Source: Blastopirellula retiformator (lineage in GTDB: Bacteria > Planctomycetota > Planctomycetia > Pirellulales > Pirellulaceae). From it: 57,411 nt of DNA. The position numbers and the translations under genes are program-made. The stretch covers positions 741 to 58,151 of the forward strand of contig NZ_SJPF01000009.1 in the NCBI RefSeq assembly GCF_007859755.1. The letters run 5' to 3'. The notes under the pieces are model-generated. The model searched no databases. It saw only the letters and a program-made list of their open reading frames with translations, and was not told the origin of the DNA. The number at the start of each line of letters is the position of its first letter. The stretch's first letter is position 1. Positions 37,398 through 49,061 of this stretch are shown piece after piece.

Positions 37398-37733
37398 ATG
37401 AAGTTGGCTAAGTCCCTTCAGCACGCTGTTCGAGTTTTCGGCGTCGTCGCCGCCACCATCGCGATGATCGTCGCTTTGACGCTTCCCACGGTGATGGCTG
37501 GTTCGTCCAGCTCGTCGGACGTCGCCCTGTTCGGCCGTCATCGTTGCCACAGCGGTGCGCGTCACTGCGGTCGTCGTTACCGCAGCAGCTGCTATCGCGG
37601 CGGCTGCAGCACTGGTAGCTGCTCGACCGGCGCTTGCACGACTGGTGGCTGCACGACTGGTGGCTGCACGACTGGTGGCTGCTACACCGGCGGCTGCTAC
37701 ACCGGCGGCTGCACCATCGGTGGCTGCAACTAA
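37398..37733 (+). CDS. Secreted Cys-rich pentapeptide-repeat-like protein (GCxTG repeats)
   Basis: A 111-residue exported protein. The signal region is VFGVVAATIAMIVALTLPTV with cleavage near VMA-GSS at about 34. A basic Cys/His-containing segment (FGRHRCHSGARHCGRR) is followed by a tail of eight 5-residue units of the form GC(S/T/Y)TG, ending GCN. Cys thus falls every fifth residue, nine times. The tail is encoded by 15 bp tandem repeats. Metal binding or disulfide cross-linking outside the cytoplasm is a reasonable guess. No known family was recognised. Confidence 0.75.
   Translation: MKLAKSLQHAVRVFGVVAATIAMIVALTLPTVMAGSSSSSDVALFGRHRCHSGARHCGRRYRSSCYRGGCSTGSCSTGACTTGGCTTGGCTTGGCYTGGCYTGGCTIGGCN
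37603..37731 (+). repeat. In-gene 15 bp tandem repeat
   Basis: Unit TGCACGACTGGTGGC occurs three times exactly, with variants (TGCTACACCGGCGGC) on the 3' side. It encodes the GCxTG units and should be prone to length change by slippage. Confidence 0.85.
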
Positions 37734-37808
37734 GCGCGTGTTGAACGCCAGTCGCACAGCATGAACGCTTAGCGACCAAGACTTGCCGCGGACGGACTCA
37801 ACAGGCGG

Positions 37809-37849
37809 AAGAGGGAGAACAGGACTCATCTTGTTCTCCCTCTTTTTTT
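37809..37849 (+). terminator. Intrinsic terminator after the Cys-repeat gene
   Basis: A 13 bp stem, AAGAGGGAGAACA with TGTTCTCCCTCTT, has a 10 nt loop and a T7 run. It lies about 75 nt past the stop. Confidence 0.92.
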
Positions 37850-37926
37850 CGAAGCAAATTGGCCGCGACTTGTCGCACGCGACTGGGCCGTTGCCAAGCT
37901 CGCCTTGCATCGGCTGTAATAGGCGG

Positions 37927-38724
37927 ATGAACGTCGAGCATTTAGAAACGATCCACGATCCGCGGCTCGCCCCTTATGGCGACTTGACCGGCAAGCGCGG
38001 TCATCCTGACGCCGGAATCTTGATCGCCGAAAGTCGCTTTCTGGTCGAGCGGCTGTTGGCCAGCACGTTGGCGGTGGAGTCGATCCTGGTCGACAATCCG
38101 GCCAAAGTTCCTGACTTACCGCCAGGACGCGAAGCGACGCCGATCTTCTGTCTGCCGCGTCCGCAACTGCAAAAGCTCGTCGGCTTTAACTTTCATCGCG
38201 GCGTGATGGCCTGCGGGCGTCGCCCTGATCTTACCGACTTGCGGCAAGTCGCTTGGCCCGATCAAGAGCGGCTGACGTTGTCGGTCGCGGCCCAGGTGGT
38301 CGATCCCGAGAATTTAGGCAGCTTGATCCGCGCCAGCAGCGCGTTTGGCGCCGATGCGCTGTTGGTCGACGATCGGTGCGGCGATCCGTTTTCGCGCCGG
38401 GCGCTGCGCGTTTCGACGGGGCATGCCTTCAAGATCCCGATCGTTGTCGCGACCGATCTGCTGGAGCAGCTAGAAAACGCCAAGTCGCTTGGCTTTCAAC
38501 TGATCGCCACGGCACTAGACGAGACGGCGACGCCGCTAAAAAAAGAGACGGTGCGTGATCCACGCGCCGCCTTGCTGTTTGGCAATGAAGGGTTTGGCCT
38601 GGATGCCGACGTATTAGAGATCGCCGACCGCCGGGTGACGATCCCGATGGAGCGCGGCAGCGACTCGCTGAACGTTGCGATGGCTGCCGGGGTTTTTCTG
38701 TACCACTACTGCTACATGCTGTAG
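37927..38724 (+). CDS. SpoU/TrmH-family RNA 2'-O-methyltransferase
   Basis: A 265-residue SPOUT (trefoil-knot) methyltransferase that methylates a ribose 2'-OH in tRNA or rRNA. The N-terminal substrate-binding region is followed by the three family motifs. These are motif 1 VVDPENLGSLIRASSAFG (with the NxGxxxR core), motif 2 ALLFGNEGFGL, and motif 3 VTIPMERGSDSLNVAMAAGVF. The exact target site cannot be told from sequence. The ATG at 37927 was chosen over the extended frame because coding character begins there. Confidence 0.92.
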   Translation: MNVEHLETIHDPRLAPYGDLTGKRGHPDAGILIAESRFLVERLLASTLAVESILVDNPAKVPDLPPGREATPIFCLPRPQLQKLVGFNFHRGVMACGRRPDLTDLRQVAWPDQERLTLSVAAQVVDPENLGSLIRASSAFGADALLVDDRCGDPFSRRALRVSTGHAFKIPIVVATDLLEQLENAKSLGFQLIATALDETATPLKKETVRDPRAALLFGNEGFGLDADVLEIADRRVTIPMERGSDSLNVAMAAGVFLYHYCYML

Positions 38725-38740
38725 CACGCCCTTTGGTGGT

Positions 38741-38835
38741 ATGCTCTTACGGCGTCTTCGACGGAAGAGCATGTCTTCAATGCGTTCTGCCAGGACCAAG
38801 ACATGCTCTTCTCGCGAAGACGCGAGAAGAGCATG
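38741..38835. repeat. Two related ATGCTCTT hairpins between convergent genes
   Basis: Hairpin 1 (38741-38772) has ATGCTCTT/AAGAGCAT outside and CGTC/GACG inside. Hairpin 2 (38802-38835) is a perfect 15 bp stem, CATGCTCTTCTCGCG with CGCGAGAAGAGCATG, and loop AAGA. They share the outer ATGCTCTT arm and probably act as a bidirectional terminator or a REP pair. Confidence 0.75.
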
Positions 38836-38853
38836 GCACCAGCGCAAACGCTC

Positions 38854-40005
38854 CTACTTCTCCCGCACTTGCTCAAACACAAAGACCCCCTGCTTGTTTG
38901 ACGTCACCACGTCGAGCAAGCCGTCGCCGTTCATGTCGGCGACTTCAAACTGGGTACCGACGCCGCTGTTGTCGTCGAAGACGTGCGGCGTCCAGACCGC
39001 CTTGCCATCTTTCCGCGACAGCTCGTACCAGCACATCACCGCCGCTTCGTTGCCGCCGGGATCACGACCGCCGTGCGCCCAGTGACGCTTGCCGGTGACG
39101 TAGTCGGGCAGACCGTCGCCGTTCATGTCGACCAGGTGCGATGAGTGGGTCTGCGAGAACGTCTTGTCGATGATGTGACGCTGGAACCCTTCCGGCGTTT
39201 GCTCGTACCACCAGACGCCAAAGTCGTGGGCGCTGCTGCTGATCACGTCGTTGTCCCCATCGCCGTCAAAGTCGTAGACGTACATGTGGGCGCACTTTTC
39301 GCCAAAGTTGGCCGGGTGGAATTTCCACGGAGTCTGGCTGCGATCTTCCGGCGCTTCCCACCAGCCGGCGGTCACCAGGATGTCGGTCCGGCCGTCGTTG
39401 TTGACGTCGCCGGCGCCAATGCCGTGCGAGTAACGATCGGTACCAGGGGCGTTTTCTTCCGAGACGGCGGTGATGATCCACGGAGCGCTGGGATCTTCGG
39501 CCGGCGCGGCATAGCCCACCTTCTTCCCCGGATCAAAGGCAAACAGCAGCTCCTTTATGCCGTCGCCGGTGATATCCCGCATGTCGGGGCTTTCGTTGTT
39601 GGTCACCGGGACCATCTCGTGGCGGACCCACGTCTTTTCTTCTTTGCCGGGGTTCTCGAACCACCAGGTCTGCTTGCCGGGGAAGTCGACCACCAACACG
39701 TCAGTCCAGCCATCGTGATTGACGTCTTGGGCGAAGTTGCAGAACGAGTCGCTGTAACCTTTCGGATCGTACTCGTCCGCCTTGACGCGGATCAGGTGCA
39801 TCTTCCAATCGGGCGATTCGTACCAGACGCTGCCGGCCGAGACGTCCATCAGCCCGTCCCGATTGAAGTCGCCGACGGCGCAACCTTCGCTACGGAACTT
39901 GGTTTCGATCTGAGTCTTCTTGAACTTCAATTCTTCTTCGCCGTGAGCGAGCAGCGGCAAAGCGAGCAAGAGCAGAGAACCTGCGGTGAGACAACGACAC
40001 AGCAT
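38854..40005 (-). CDS. Exported FG-GAP/VCBS-repeat protein
   Basis: A 383-residue exported protein with a signal peptide (about 1-22). At least six calcium-binding FG-GAP-type repeats carry DxDxDG/DxNxDG loops: GDFNRDGLMD, DVNHDGWTD, DITGDGIKE, DVNNDGRTD, DFDGDGDND, DMNGDGLPD and DMNGDGLLD. It should fold as a seven-bladed beta-propeller of the integrin-alpha-like type. It is common in planctomycetes, with an unknown partner. The ATG at 40005 opens the signal peptide. Confidence 0.9.
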   Translation of the reverse strand: MLCRCLTAGSLLLLALPLLAHGEEELKFKKTQIETKFRSEGCAVGDFNRDGLMDVSAGSVWYESPDWKMHLIRVKADEYDPKGYSDSFCNFAQDVNHDGWTDVLVVDFPGKQTWWFENPGKEEKTWVRHEMVPVTNNESPDMRDITGDGIKELLFAFDPGKKVGYAAPAEDPSAPWIITAVSEENAPGTDRYSHGIGAGDVNNDGRTDILVTAGWWEAPEDRSQTPWKFHPANFGEKCAHMYVYDFDGDGDNDVISSSAHDFGVWWYEQTPEGFQRHIIDKTFSQTHSSHLVDMNGDGLPDYVTGKRHWAHGGRDPGGNEAAVMCWYELSRKDGKAVWTPHVFDDNSGVGTQFEVADMNGDGLLDVVTSNKQGVFVFEQVREK

Positions 40006-40119
40006 CGTGCGGGCCTTTCAGTCGAGGGACGGGCGTGGTGGAGGCGTGAGTAGCGCTAAAGCGGTTAAAGCTCTAGCAATAAGAGGCGTATCTATTTTGC
40101 GCGAGATTTTTGCGAATTT

Positions 40120-40905
40120 CTAGAACCGCGTCACCACGCCAGCCACGATTCGCTGAACTCCTCCTGGAGCATCGACCAGCAGCGCGCCGGAGTTGTCGAT
40201 TCCCCCGCAAATCCCCACGATTGTCTGTTCGCCGGCTTGAATCTCCACCTTGCGTCCGAAGAGCAAACAACGACTGCGCCATGGATCGGCCAGCGGCGTT
40301 AGATCGGGAGCGCATAATTTGAAGTTAGCCTGCATCCGCTGCAGGATCGCCAGCAGCAAATCCGGCAAGAAAAACTCGCTGCCGCCGATCTCGACCAGCG
40401 AAATCGCCCGCTCACGAACTTCGGCCGGGGCGCCTTCCAGCGAGTTGTTGACGTTCACGCCAATCCCCAGATGCAACAGCGGGCGAGGCGATTCGGTTCG
40501 TTCCAGTAAGATGCCGCACAACTTGCGGCCGCGACTGTAGATGTCGTTGGGCCATTTCACGTAGATCGCTTCGTCGGGCAGCAGCGACTCCAGCGCTTCG
40601 GCTACCGCGACCGCCGTCATCAGCGACGCTTGCGGCCATCGCAACAGCGGAATCGGCAAGTGATCTTGATCGAAGACGGCGGTGAAGGTGAGCGCTCCGT
40701 CGGTCGCATGCCAGGCGTTTTCGCCCCGACCGCGTCCGGCGGTCTGCCGCTGTGCCGCGACGACGTAGGGAATGATATCGGAAATCGCGTCGGCGTTCTC
40801 TTTGGTGTAGCGACTGGTCGAGGGTAGCTCGGCGAACGCTTCGACCCGCGCTGCGCCGACGGTGCGAGCAATTTCATCCAGCGCCGCTTCAGGAAACGCG
40901 TCCAT
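40120..40905 (-). CDS. birA: Biotin-protein ligase
   Basis: Activates biotin as biotinyl-AMP and attaches it to a target lysine. The 261-residue, class I form lacks the N-terminal HTH. It has the biotin/ATP loop QTAGRGRGENAW, where many homologues have GRGRxGRxW, plus YVKWPNDIYS and GIGVNVNNS. A C-terminal SH3-like domain (about 215-261) is present. The gene follows pyc on the same strand after 181 bp, and pyruvate carboxylase is an obvious substrate. Confidence 0.93.
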   Translation of the reverse strand: MDAFPEAALDEIARTVGAARVEAFAELPSTSRYTKENADAISDIIPYVVAAQRQTAGRGRGENAWHATDGALTFTAVFDQDHLPIPLLRWPQASLMTAVAVAEALESLLPDEAIYVKWPNDIYSRGRKLCGILLERTESPRPLLHLGIGVNVNNSLEGAPAEVRERAISLVEIGGSEFFLPDLLLAILQRMQANFKLCAPDLTPLADPWRSRCLLFGRKVEIQAGEQTIVGICGGIDNSGALLVDAPGGVQRIVAGVVTRF

Positions 40906-41086
40906 CGAATTCCAAATTCAAACCGTAGGATGGGTGGAGCAAGCGAGAAAAACGCTCCATCGCAAACGACGCTGATCGCTCGCGCAACCCACCTTCTTCT
41001 GCTTGCAACCGCATTGTTGGGCCAGCGCTGCGATGCACCCAACCTACGGCTGAACTGCCAAACCACTTTGAAGGCATGCTCAACGC

Positions 41087-44530
<3,444 letters not shown>

Positions 44531-44635
44531 GATGCGGATTACGGCGCTAGAGGTAGGAAGGTCGGCATTCGCGCAGCAAAAAGCGGCCGCGCAAGAAACG
44601 GCCGCAGTATAGCAAAAGATCTCCCGCCAAGGGAG

Positions 44636-45040
44636 CTACGCCCCGTGAGTGGGCGACACGGCCGGAACCGGCTCGACCACGGGGGGTTGATCCAACAGCG
44701 GTTCGACCGAATCGTGCGGGATGGCTCGCAGCGCCGGCTGGCGGCAGCTGGGGCAATTGTCGGTCGGAATCGCTTCGGTGGGCGGAGGCATCAGCGGCAA
44801 ATGCCATAAGCGAGGCAAATGATCGATTTGACCGGGTACGTAAACTTCGCCGGTGCTAACGCCATACTGAGACGACCGAATCGTCGCCTGGTTCCAGTGA
44901 CTCCCCACCGAGTGATAGCCGTCGGACCACCCTTCGCCGACCCAGCGGCCGAAAAACGACCAGCCAGCCTCCGCCGATCCGGCCGATAAGGCGAAACAGG
45001 AAAACGCCAACAGCAAAGCGATAGGGCGAAACAGAACCAT
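44636..45040 (-). CDS. Hypothetical exported protein
   Basis: A 134-residue protein with a signal peptide (MVLFRPIALLLAFSCFALSAGSAEA). The mature part is aromatic-rich (WSFFGRWVGEGWSDGYHS) and ends in a Pro-rich region with one CPSC pair (NCPSCRQPALR). The ATG at 45040 has GGAG 9 nt upstream; other in-frame ATGs lie at 45055 and 45079. No family was recognised. The CPSC pair could bind metal or form a disulfide. Confidence 0.55.
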   Translation of the reverse strand: MVLFRPIALLLAFSCFALSAGSAEAGWSFFGRWVGEGWSDGYHSVGSHWNQATIRSSQYGVSTGEVYVPGQIDHLPRLWHLPLMPPPTEAIPTDNCPSCRQPALRAIPHDSVEPLLDQPPVVEPVPAVSPTHGA

Positions 45041-45229
45041 CGCGAAAGACTCCATGACCACTCGCGCAGAAAGAAACAAAGCTTCGTGCTAGCGATGTTT
45101 ATCGCCGCCGCCGCGGCAAGAAGCCCAGAGAAAGGAGCGCGGTCAGCGCGAAATGCTGGCGCCGCGTTCCAGCAGAACGGGTCTTGTCGGTTCTAAGGCG
45201 AGACACCTGTAACGTACCGACTTTCAACA

Positions 45230-45368
45230 CACTAACCCGAGGCGCGAGCCGAGGGAATGTGCGCGGGTCGATCGTGGGCGTATCCCGACTCAGTCGAGCC
45301 GCAAACTATCACTGATCCTTATAACGATCGCCATCCGCATTCCCTCGGCTTGCGCACTCGGGTTAGTG
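45230..45368. repeat. Family C long palindrome (REP/MITE-like)
   Basis: A 139 bp stretch with nearly matching inverted arms of about 33 bp. The left arm begins CACTAACCCGAGGCGCGAGC and contains GCCGAGGGAATG. The right arm ends CTCGGGTTAGTG and contains CATTCCCTCGGC. The central 70 bp is unrelated. The M16 peptidase gene ends 18 bp away, so it could end transcripts. Only one copy lies in this window. Confidence 0.8.
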
Positions 45369-45386
45369 CCAGACTTGCTACCGTTA

Positions 45387-46619
45387 TTATTGAGCCAGTT
45401 CCGCCAATGGGCCGATCGCCAGCGTATTGGCCTTCGAGAGCGGGTACTTCGTCAGCACGGCATGGACGTCATCCAGCGTCACGCTCTTGTAGGCGGCGAC
45501 CGACTCGGCGACGGTGCTATACTTGCCCCGCTGAATCCAGCCATTGCCGACCGAGAACAACCGGCTGCTGGGGCGTTCGCTGCGCAGAACGGTGCTAGAA
45601 CAGACCTTGTTCTTTGCCTGATCCAGTTCGGCCTGGGAGACGCCCTCCTTCTCGAGCTTGGCGACTTCTTCGTTCAAGATCGCCAGGTTGCTGGCCGCGT
45701 CGTCGGGGCTGCAACAGAGATAATTCATAAACACGCCGGCTGATTGATACTCGTACGGATCGCTCGATGCGAACTCGGCCAGGCCCGGATCCACCAGCGC
45801 CCAAAAGAGCCGACTGCCGGTGTCGTCCCCAAAGATCGTCGTCAACAAGCGTGCGGCAAAGCGATCTTCGTCTTCCGAAGCGGGGCAAGAGGCCAATTGA
45901 ATCAGGTACTGCTGGGCGGCGGTCTCCTTGCAGACAACTTCAAACCCGTCGTTACCTACCGGGCGGGACAGATCACGCGACGTATCGAATCGCTCCCAGT
46001 CGCCGCAGTGCCGCTTGGCTTGTTCGACCAGGGCGTCAAAGTCGACCCGGCCCGACGCCGCCAAGACGATGTTGTGCGGGCTGTAGCGGCGCTCAAAATA
46101 GTGCATCATCTGCTCGGCCGTCAAAGCGCCGACCGTTTCGGCCGTGCCCAGCACGCTGTTCCCCAGCGGATGCTTGCCGAAGAACGAGGCCATGATCCGT
46201 TCGTGACCGCCAAACGGAGGCTGGTCGTCGTACTTCATGATCTCTTCCAAGATCACCTGCTTCTCGGTCTCAAAGTCGGCGACGCGCAGCGACGGCCGCA
46301 TGATGTCGGCCAGCAGGTCGATCACCTGCTCTTGCAGCTCTGGCAGGACGACGGCGTAGTAAACGGTCTGCTCTTCGCTGGTATAGGCGTTGGCCTGCGA
46401 GCCCATTTCGTCAAGCTCGCGATTGACGTCGAAGGCCGAACGGCCCGGCGTTCCCTTGAACACCATGTGCTCGAGAAAATGGCTGACGCCGGCGATTTCA
46501 GGCGTTTCGTCGCGCGATCCCGTTTTGACGAAAAACGCCGAAGCGAGAGAGTAAGCGTTGGGATTAATCTCGGCGACGATCTCTAGACCGTTGTCGAGAA
46601 CTTCATGACGAAACTGCAA
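45387..46619 (-). CDS. M16 zinc peptidase, catalytic partner
   Basis: A 410-residue insulinase/mitochondrial-processing-peptidase-like protein. The inverted zinc motif HFLEH is at 47-51 (GVSHFLEHMVFKG), and the downstream Glu region ENAYTSEEQTVYYAV-like (here ANAYTSEEQTVYYAV) is present. The C-terminal R/Y pair of the partner type is not conserved. Its 5' end overlaps the upstream M16 gene by 17 nt, which supports a heterodimer. No signal peptide is seen, so it is probably cytoplasmic. Confidence 0.93.
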   Translation of the reverse strand: MQFRHEVLDNGLEIVAEINPNAYSLASAFFVKTGSRDETPEIAGVSHFLEHMVFKGTPGRSAFDVNRELDEMGSQANAYTSEEQTVYYAVVLPELQEQVIDLLADIMRPSLRVADFETEKQVILEEIMKYDDQPPFGGHERIMASFFGKHPLGNSVLGTAETVGALTAEQMMHYFERRYSPHNIVLAASGRVDFDALVEQAKRHCGDWERFDTSRDLSRPVGNDGFEVVCKETAAQQYLIQLASCPASEDEDRFAARLLTTIFGDDTGSRLFWALVDPGLAEFASSDPYEYQSAGVFMNYLCCSPDDAASNLAILNEEVAKLEKEGVSQAELDQAKNKVCSSTVLRSERPSSRLFSVGNGWIQRGKYSTVAESVAAYKSVTLDDVHAVLTKYPLSKANTLAIGPLAELAQ

Positions 46620-47868
46620 CGGGAATCTCCAATTTCTCAGCGCCGACCGTCGTGAAGCGAAAGTCGTGCGGCGGGTTGTCTTGCAAATAGCGGTTAATGG
46701 CGTCGCAGCTCAGACCATCCAAGATCGAGGTCAATTCGTCCACCGTGCGAATCCGGCCCAAGTGACGCCAATCGCTGGCCAGCGACGACGCCCGCGACGA
46801 ACTTGACTCTTGCTGCATTACCAGCGAGCTTTTGATGCGGGCCTTCAGCCGCGTCAGTTCGCTCTCTTCGATCCCTTCGCGGATCCGGACCAACTCGCCG
46901 ACCAACACGTCGAGCGTTTCTTGCGCCCGCTCGGTACTGGTGCCGGAGTAACAGAGGACGCTCCCCCGATCGAGCAAGGTGTGCATCGTCGCGAAGACGG
47001 TGTAACAAAGTCCGCGATTCTCACGCACTTCGGTAAACAGACGCGAGCTCATCCCGTCGCTCAGCACGCCCACCGCCGCCCGCGCCAGGAAGTAGTCGGC
47101 ATGGCTATACGGGATCGACTGGAAGCCGACGCCGATATGGGTCTGGCTCGATTCGAACGGGATGTGACGATAGATTCCTTCGGGCGGGGTTTCGACGATC
47201 AGCGGCTCTTTCGCCTCTTTCCACTCGCCAAACAAGCGAACGACGTCGTCGCGGGTCGCTTGCCAGTCGACATTGCCGGCAATCGCCAGGATTGTGCCGT
47301 TGGGGCGATAATGCGTCTCGAAGTGGGACTTCGCGGTCGCGGCGGTCAGGCCGGTCACGCTTTTCACGTCGCCATACGATGCTCGGCCCCACGGATCGTG
47401 GTACATCTGCTTACGAAGCTGCAGCATCGACTGCTGATAGAGATCGTCTTCCAGCGCACGCAGCTCTTGCAGGCAAACCGCCTGCGACTCGTCGAACTCG
47501 TCTTCCGGCAGATGCGGCTCTTGCACCAGATCCGAGTAGATGGCCAGCGTGCGGGTCAAATTCTCGGCCAGCACAGCGCCGCCAAAGCTGGTGTGCGAAG
47601 TCGAGACTCCGGCGCCGCGCGAGACCCCCAGATTATCAAGATCTTCGATAAAGCGCCGGCTGTCGCGATTGCCGCAACCGCGCTGCACCCAGTCGCACAG
47701 CAGATTACTGACGCCCAGTTCCGACATCTTGTCCGAGGCGCTACCAGCAGGCGTGAGCAACGCGAACGCGGCCGACTCGAGCCACGGCATTTGCTCGACC
47801 ACCAGCGTCATGCCGTTGGCCAGGGTTTCGTGATGGATCTTGGTCGAATCGCTCGAAGTCATACGCAT
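46603..47868 (-). CDS. M16 peptidase-like, non-catalytic partner
   Basis: A 421-residue M16 protein lacking the zinc motif; GVSNLLCDW stands where the partner has GVSHFLEHM. It keeps the R/Y substrate-binding pair in LFTEVRENRGLCYTV, as in the inactive subunit of two-chain M16 peptidases. The start is taken as 47868 (MRMTSSDSTKIHHETLANG); an upstream frame to 47925 is open. It overlaps the catalytic partner gene by 17 nt. Confidence 0.9.
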   Translation of the reverse strand: MRMTSSDSTKIHHETLANGMTLVVEQMPWLESAAFALLTPAGSASDKMSELGVSNLLCDWVQRGCGNRDSRRFIEDLDNLGVSRGAGVSTSHTSFGGAVLAENLTRTLAIYSDLVQEPHLPEDEFDESQAVCLQELRALEDDLYQQSMLQLRKQMYHDPWGRASYGDVKSVTGLTAATAKSHFETHYRPNGTILAIAGNVDWQATRDDVVRLFGEWKEAKEPLIVETPPEGIYRHIPFESSQTHIGVGFQSIPYSHADYFLARAAVGVLSDGMSSRLFTEVRENRGLCYTVFATMHTLLDRGSVLCYSGTSTERAQETLDVLVGELVRIREGIEESELTRLKARIKSSLVMQQESSSSRASSLASDWRHLGRIRTVDELTSILDGLSCDAINRYLQDNPPHDFRFTTVGAEKLEIPVAVSS

Positions 47869-48025
47869 TCCGCGGGACAGGGAAAACAAGCCCCATATTA
47901 GAGACGGAACCTGGGAATTGGACAACCTGGAGTGGGAAAAGACGCGGTTGGCGGAAATGTCAAATGTCTAAGCACGAATGTCCAATGCCGGAGAATTTGA
48001 CTCTTCATTCGACATTTGGCCTCAG

Positions 48026-48175
48026 CAGTCCGTTGATTTTCTCGATGGACTGCGTGATCGCAGGGATGCGATCCCAAAATAGCGACGTAAGTCGTTATTT
48101 TGCGAGCCGCGAAGAGTTACGCTCTGAGCCTGGCGAGGTCGAAAAATGCCACGATGGCATTTTTCAACAGGCAGT
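48026..48175 (+). repeat. Family B hairpin element, copy B5
   Basis: A 150 bp full-length copy. The right flank is TAG; the left flank CAG differs by one base. It lies between the M16 partner start and the acetyltransferase stop, inside a stretch with words like CATTCGTCATTGG on both sides. Confidence 0.92.
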
Positions 48176-48224
48176 TAGACATTCGTCATTGGCGGCCTCG
48201 CCGACGGCAAACCCTGCTCCGGCG

Positions 48225-48842
48225 CTAGGAACAGGCCGCCTCGACGGCTTTATAGACGGTGCGGGAAATTCGGAAGCCCAAGCGCTCATACAACCGAATC
48301 GCCCCTTCGTTTTGGGCGGTCACTTCTAAAAACGCGTACTGCAAACCGTCGTCGTAGAATCCCTGTAGCGCTTTCAGCAGCAAGCTGCCGCCAAGTCCGG
48401 CGCCGCGATGTTCAGGCACCACGCCCAGATTTTGGATCGAGCCGAGTCCCGAGCGGTCGACGACTCCTTGTACGGTGCCGACCGGGATCATCACGCCGGC
48501 CGTCTTGTCTTCGTATTCGGCCAGCCAGGTCGCGCCAGGGATGAATCCGTCACGATGCGAAATCTCGGTCATCAGGCGCCGGCAACCTTCGAGATCCCCC
48601 AAGCAGGGAAAGACATTGGCGTCGATTTCCCAGCGAAAGCTTTCGAACTTGCTGGTCGCATGCGCGGCCACCAGATCGGCGCGCCACGAGGTAAACCGAT
48701 ACCTTGGCGGCGGCGAAATCGGCTGAGCCGGCACCTCAGCCAGATCGATTTCCATTCGGTAACGTTTGAAGTACGTCAGAGTCACCGGCTCTACTACGTC
48801 AGTCGAAGCGTAGCGTCGAATTTGAGGATTCATCTCGGTCAT
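48225..48842 (-). CDS. GNAT-family N-acetyltransferase
   Basis: A 205-residue acetyl-CoA-dependent acetyltransferase. Motif A is LGVVPEHRGAGLGGSLLLKAL (about 143-163), with the acetyl-CoA pyrophosphate loop. NEGAIRLYERLGFR, near the end, is the usual motif B. The N-terminal 60 residues are not typical of single-domain GNATs and may shape the substrate site. The substrate is unknown. It is transcribed away from the metal ABC operon; the 219 bp between them holds that operon's promoter. Confidence 0.88.
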   Translation of the reverse strand: MTEMNPQIRRYASTDVVEPVTLTYFKRYRMEIDLAEVPAQPISPPPRYRFTSWRADLVAAHATSKFESFRWEIDANVFPCLGDLEGCRRLMTEISHRDGFIPGATWLAEYEDKTAGVMIPVGTVQGVVDRSGLGSIQNLGVVPEHRGAGLGGSLLLKALQGFYDDGLQYAFLEVTAQNEGAIRLYERLGFRISRTVYKAVEAACS

Positions 48843-48991
48843 CGTCCATCGAAGCGTTCTAGCAATTTATCCCGCTCGCTCCCTGGGGTCAATTTTCGAC
48901 CCCGCTAGCACACCCGGACGAGACTACCTTTGTGGCTGACGATTACAGCGATTCCTCCGCTGAAACCCGCTGGAATTCCCCGAGAAAGGAA

Positions 48992-49021
48992 TTGACGCCG
49001 TCGCCGACCGCCTCCTATACT
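48992..49021 (+). promoter_or_regulatory. Sigma70-type promoter of the metal ABC operon
   Basis: TTGACG at 48992-48997 and TATACT at 49016-49021 are separated by 18 bp. Start of transcription is expected near 49028, inside the palindrome that follows. Confidence 0.65.
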
Positions 49022-49039
49022 TTTTGATGAATCAAAAAG
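49020..49039. promoter_or_regulatory. Perfect 9-2-9 palindrome, candidate metal-regulator operator
   Basis: CTTTTTGAT-GA-ATCAAAAAG overlaps the -10 box and expected start point. A further half site ATCAAAAA lies at 49052-49059, just before the ATG. The position suits a repressor. The DtxR-like domain encoded by the last gene of the operon is the natural candidate, by inference. Confidence 0.65.
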
Positions 49040-49061
49040 TCCTTTCTGTGGATCAAAAACA

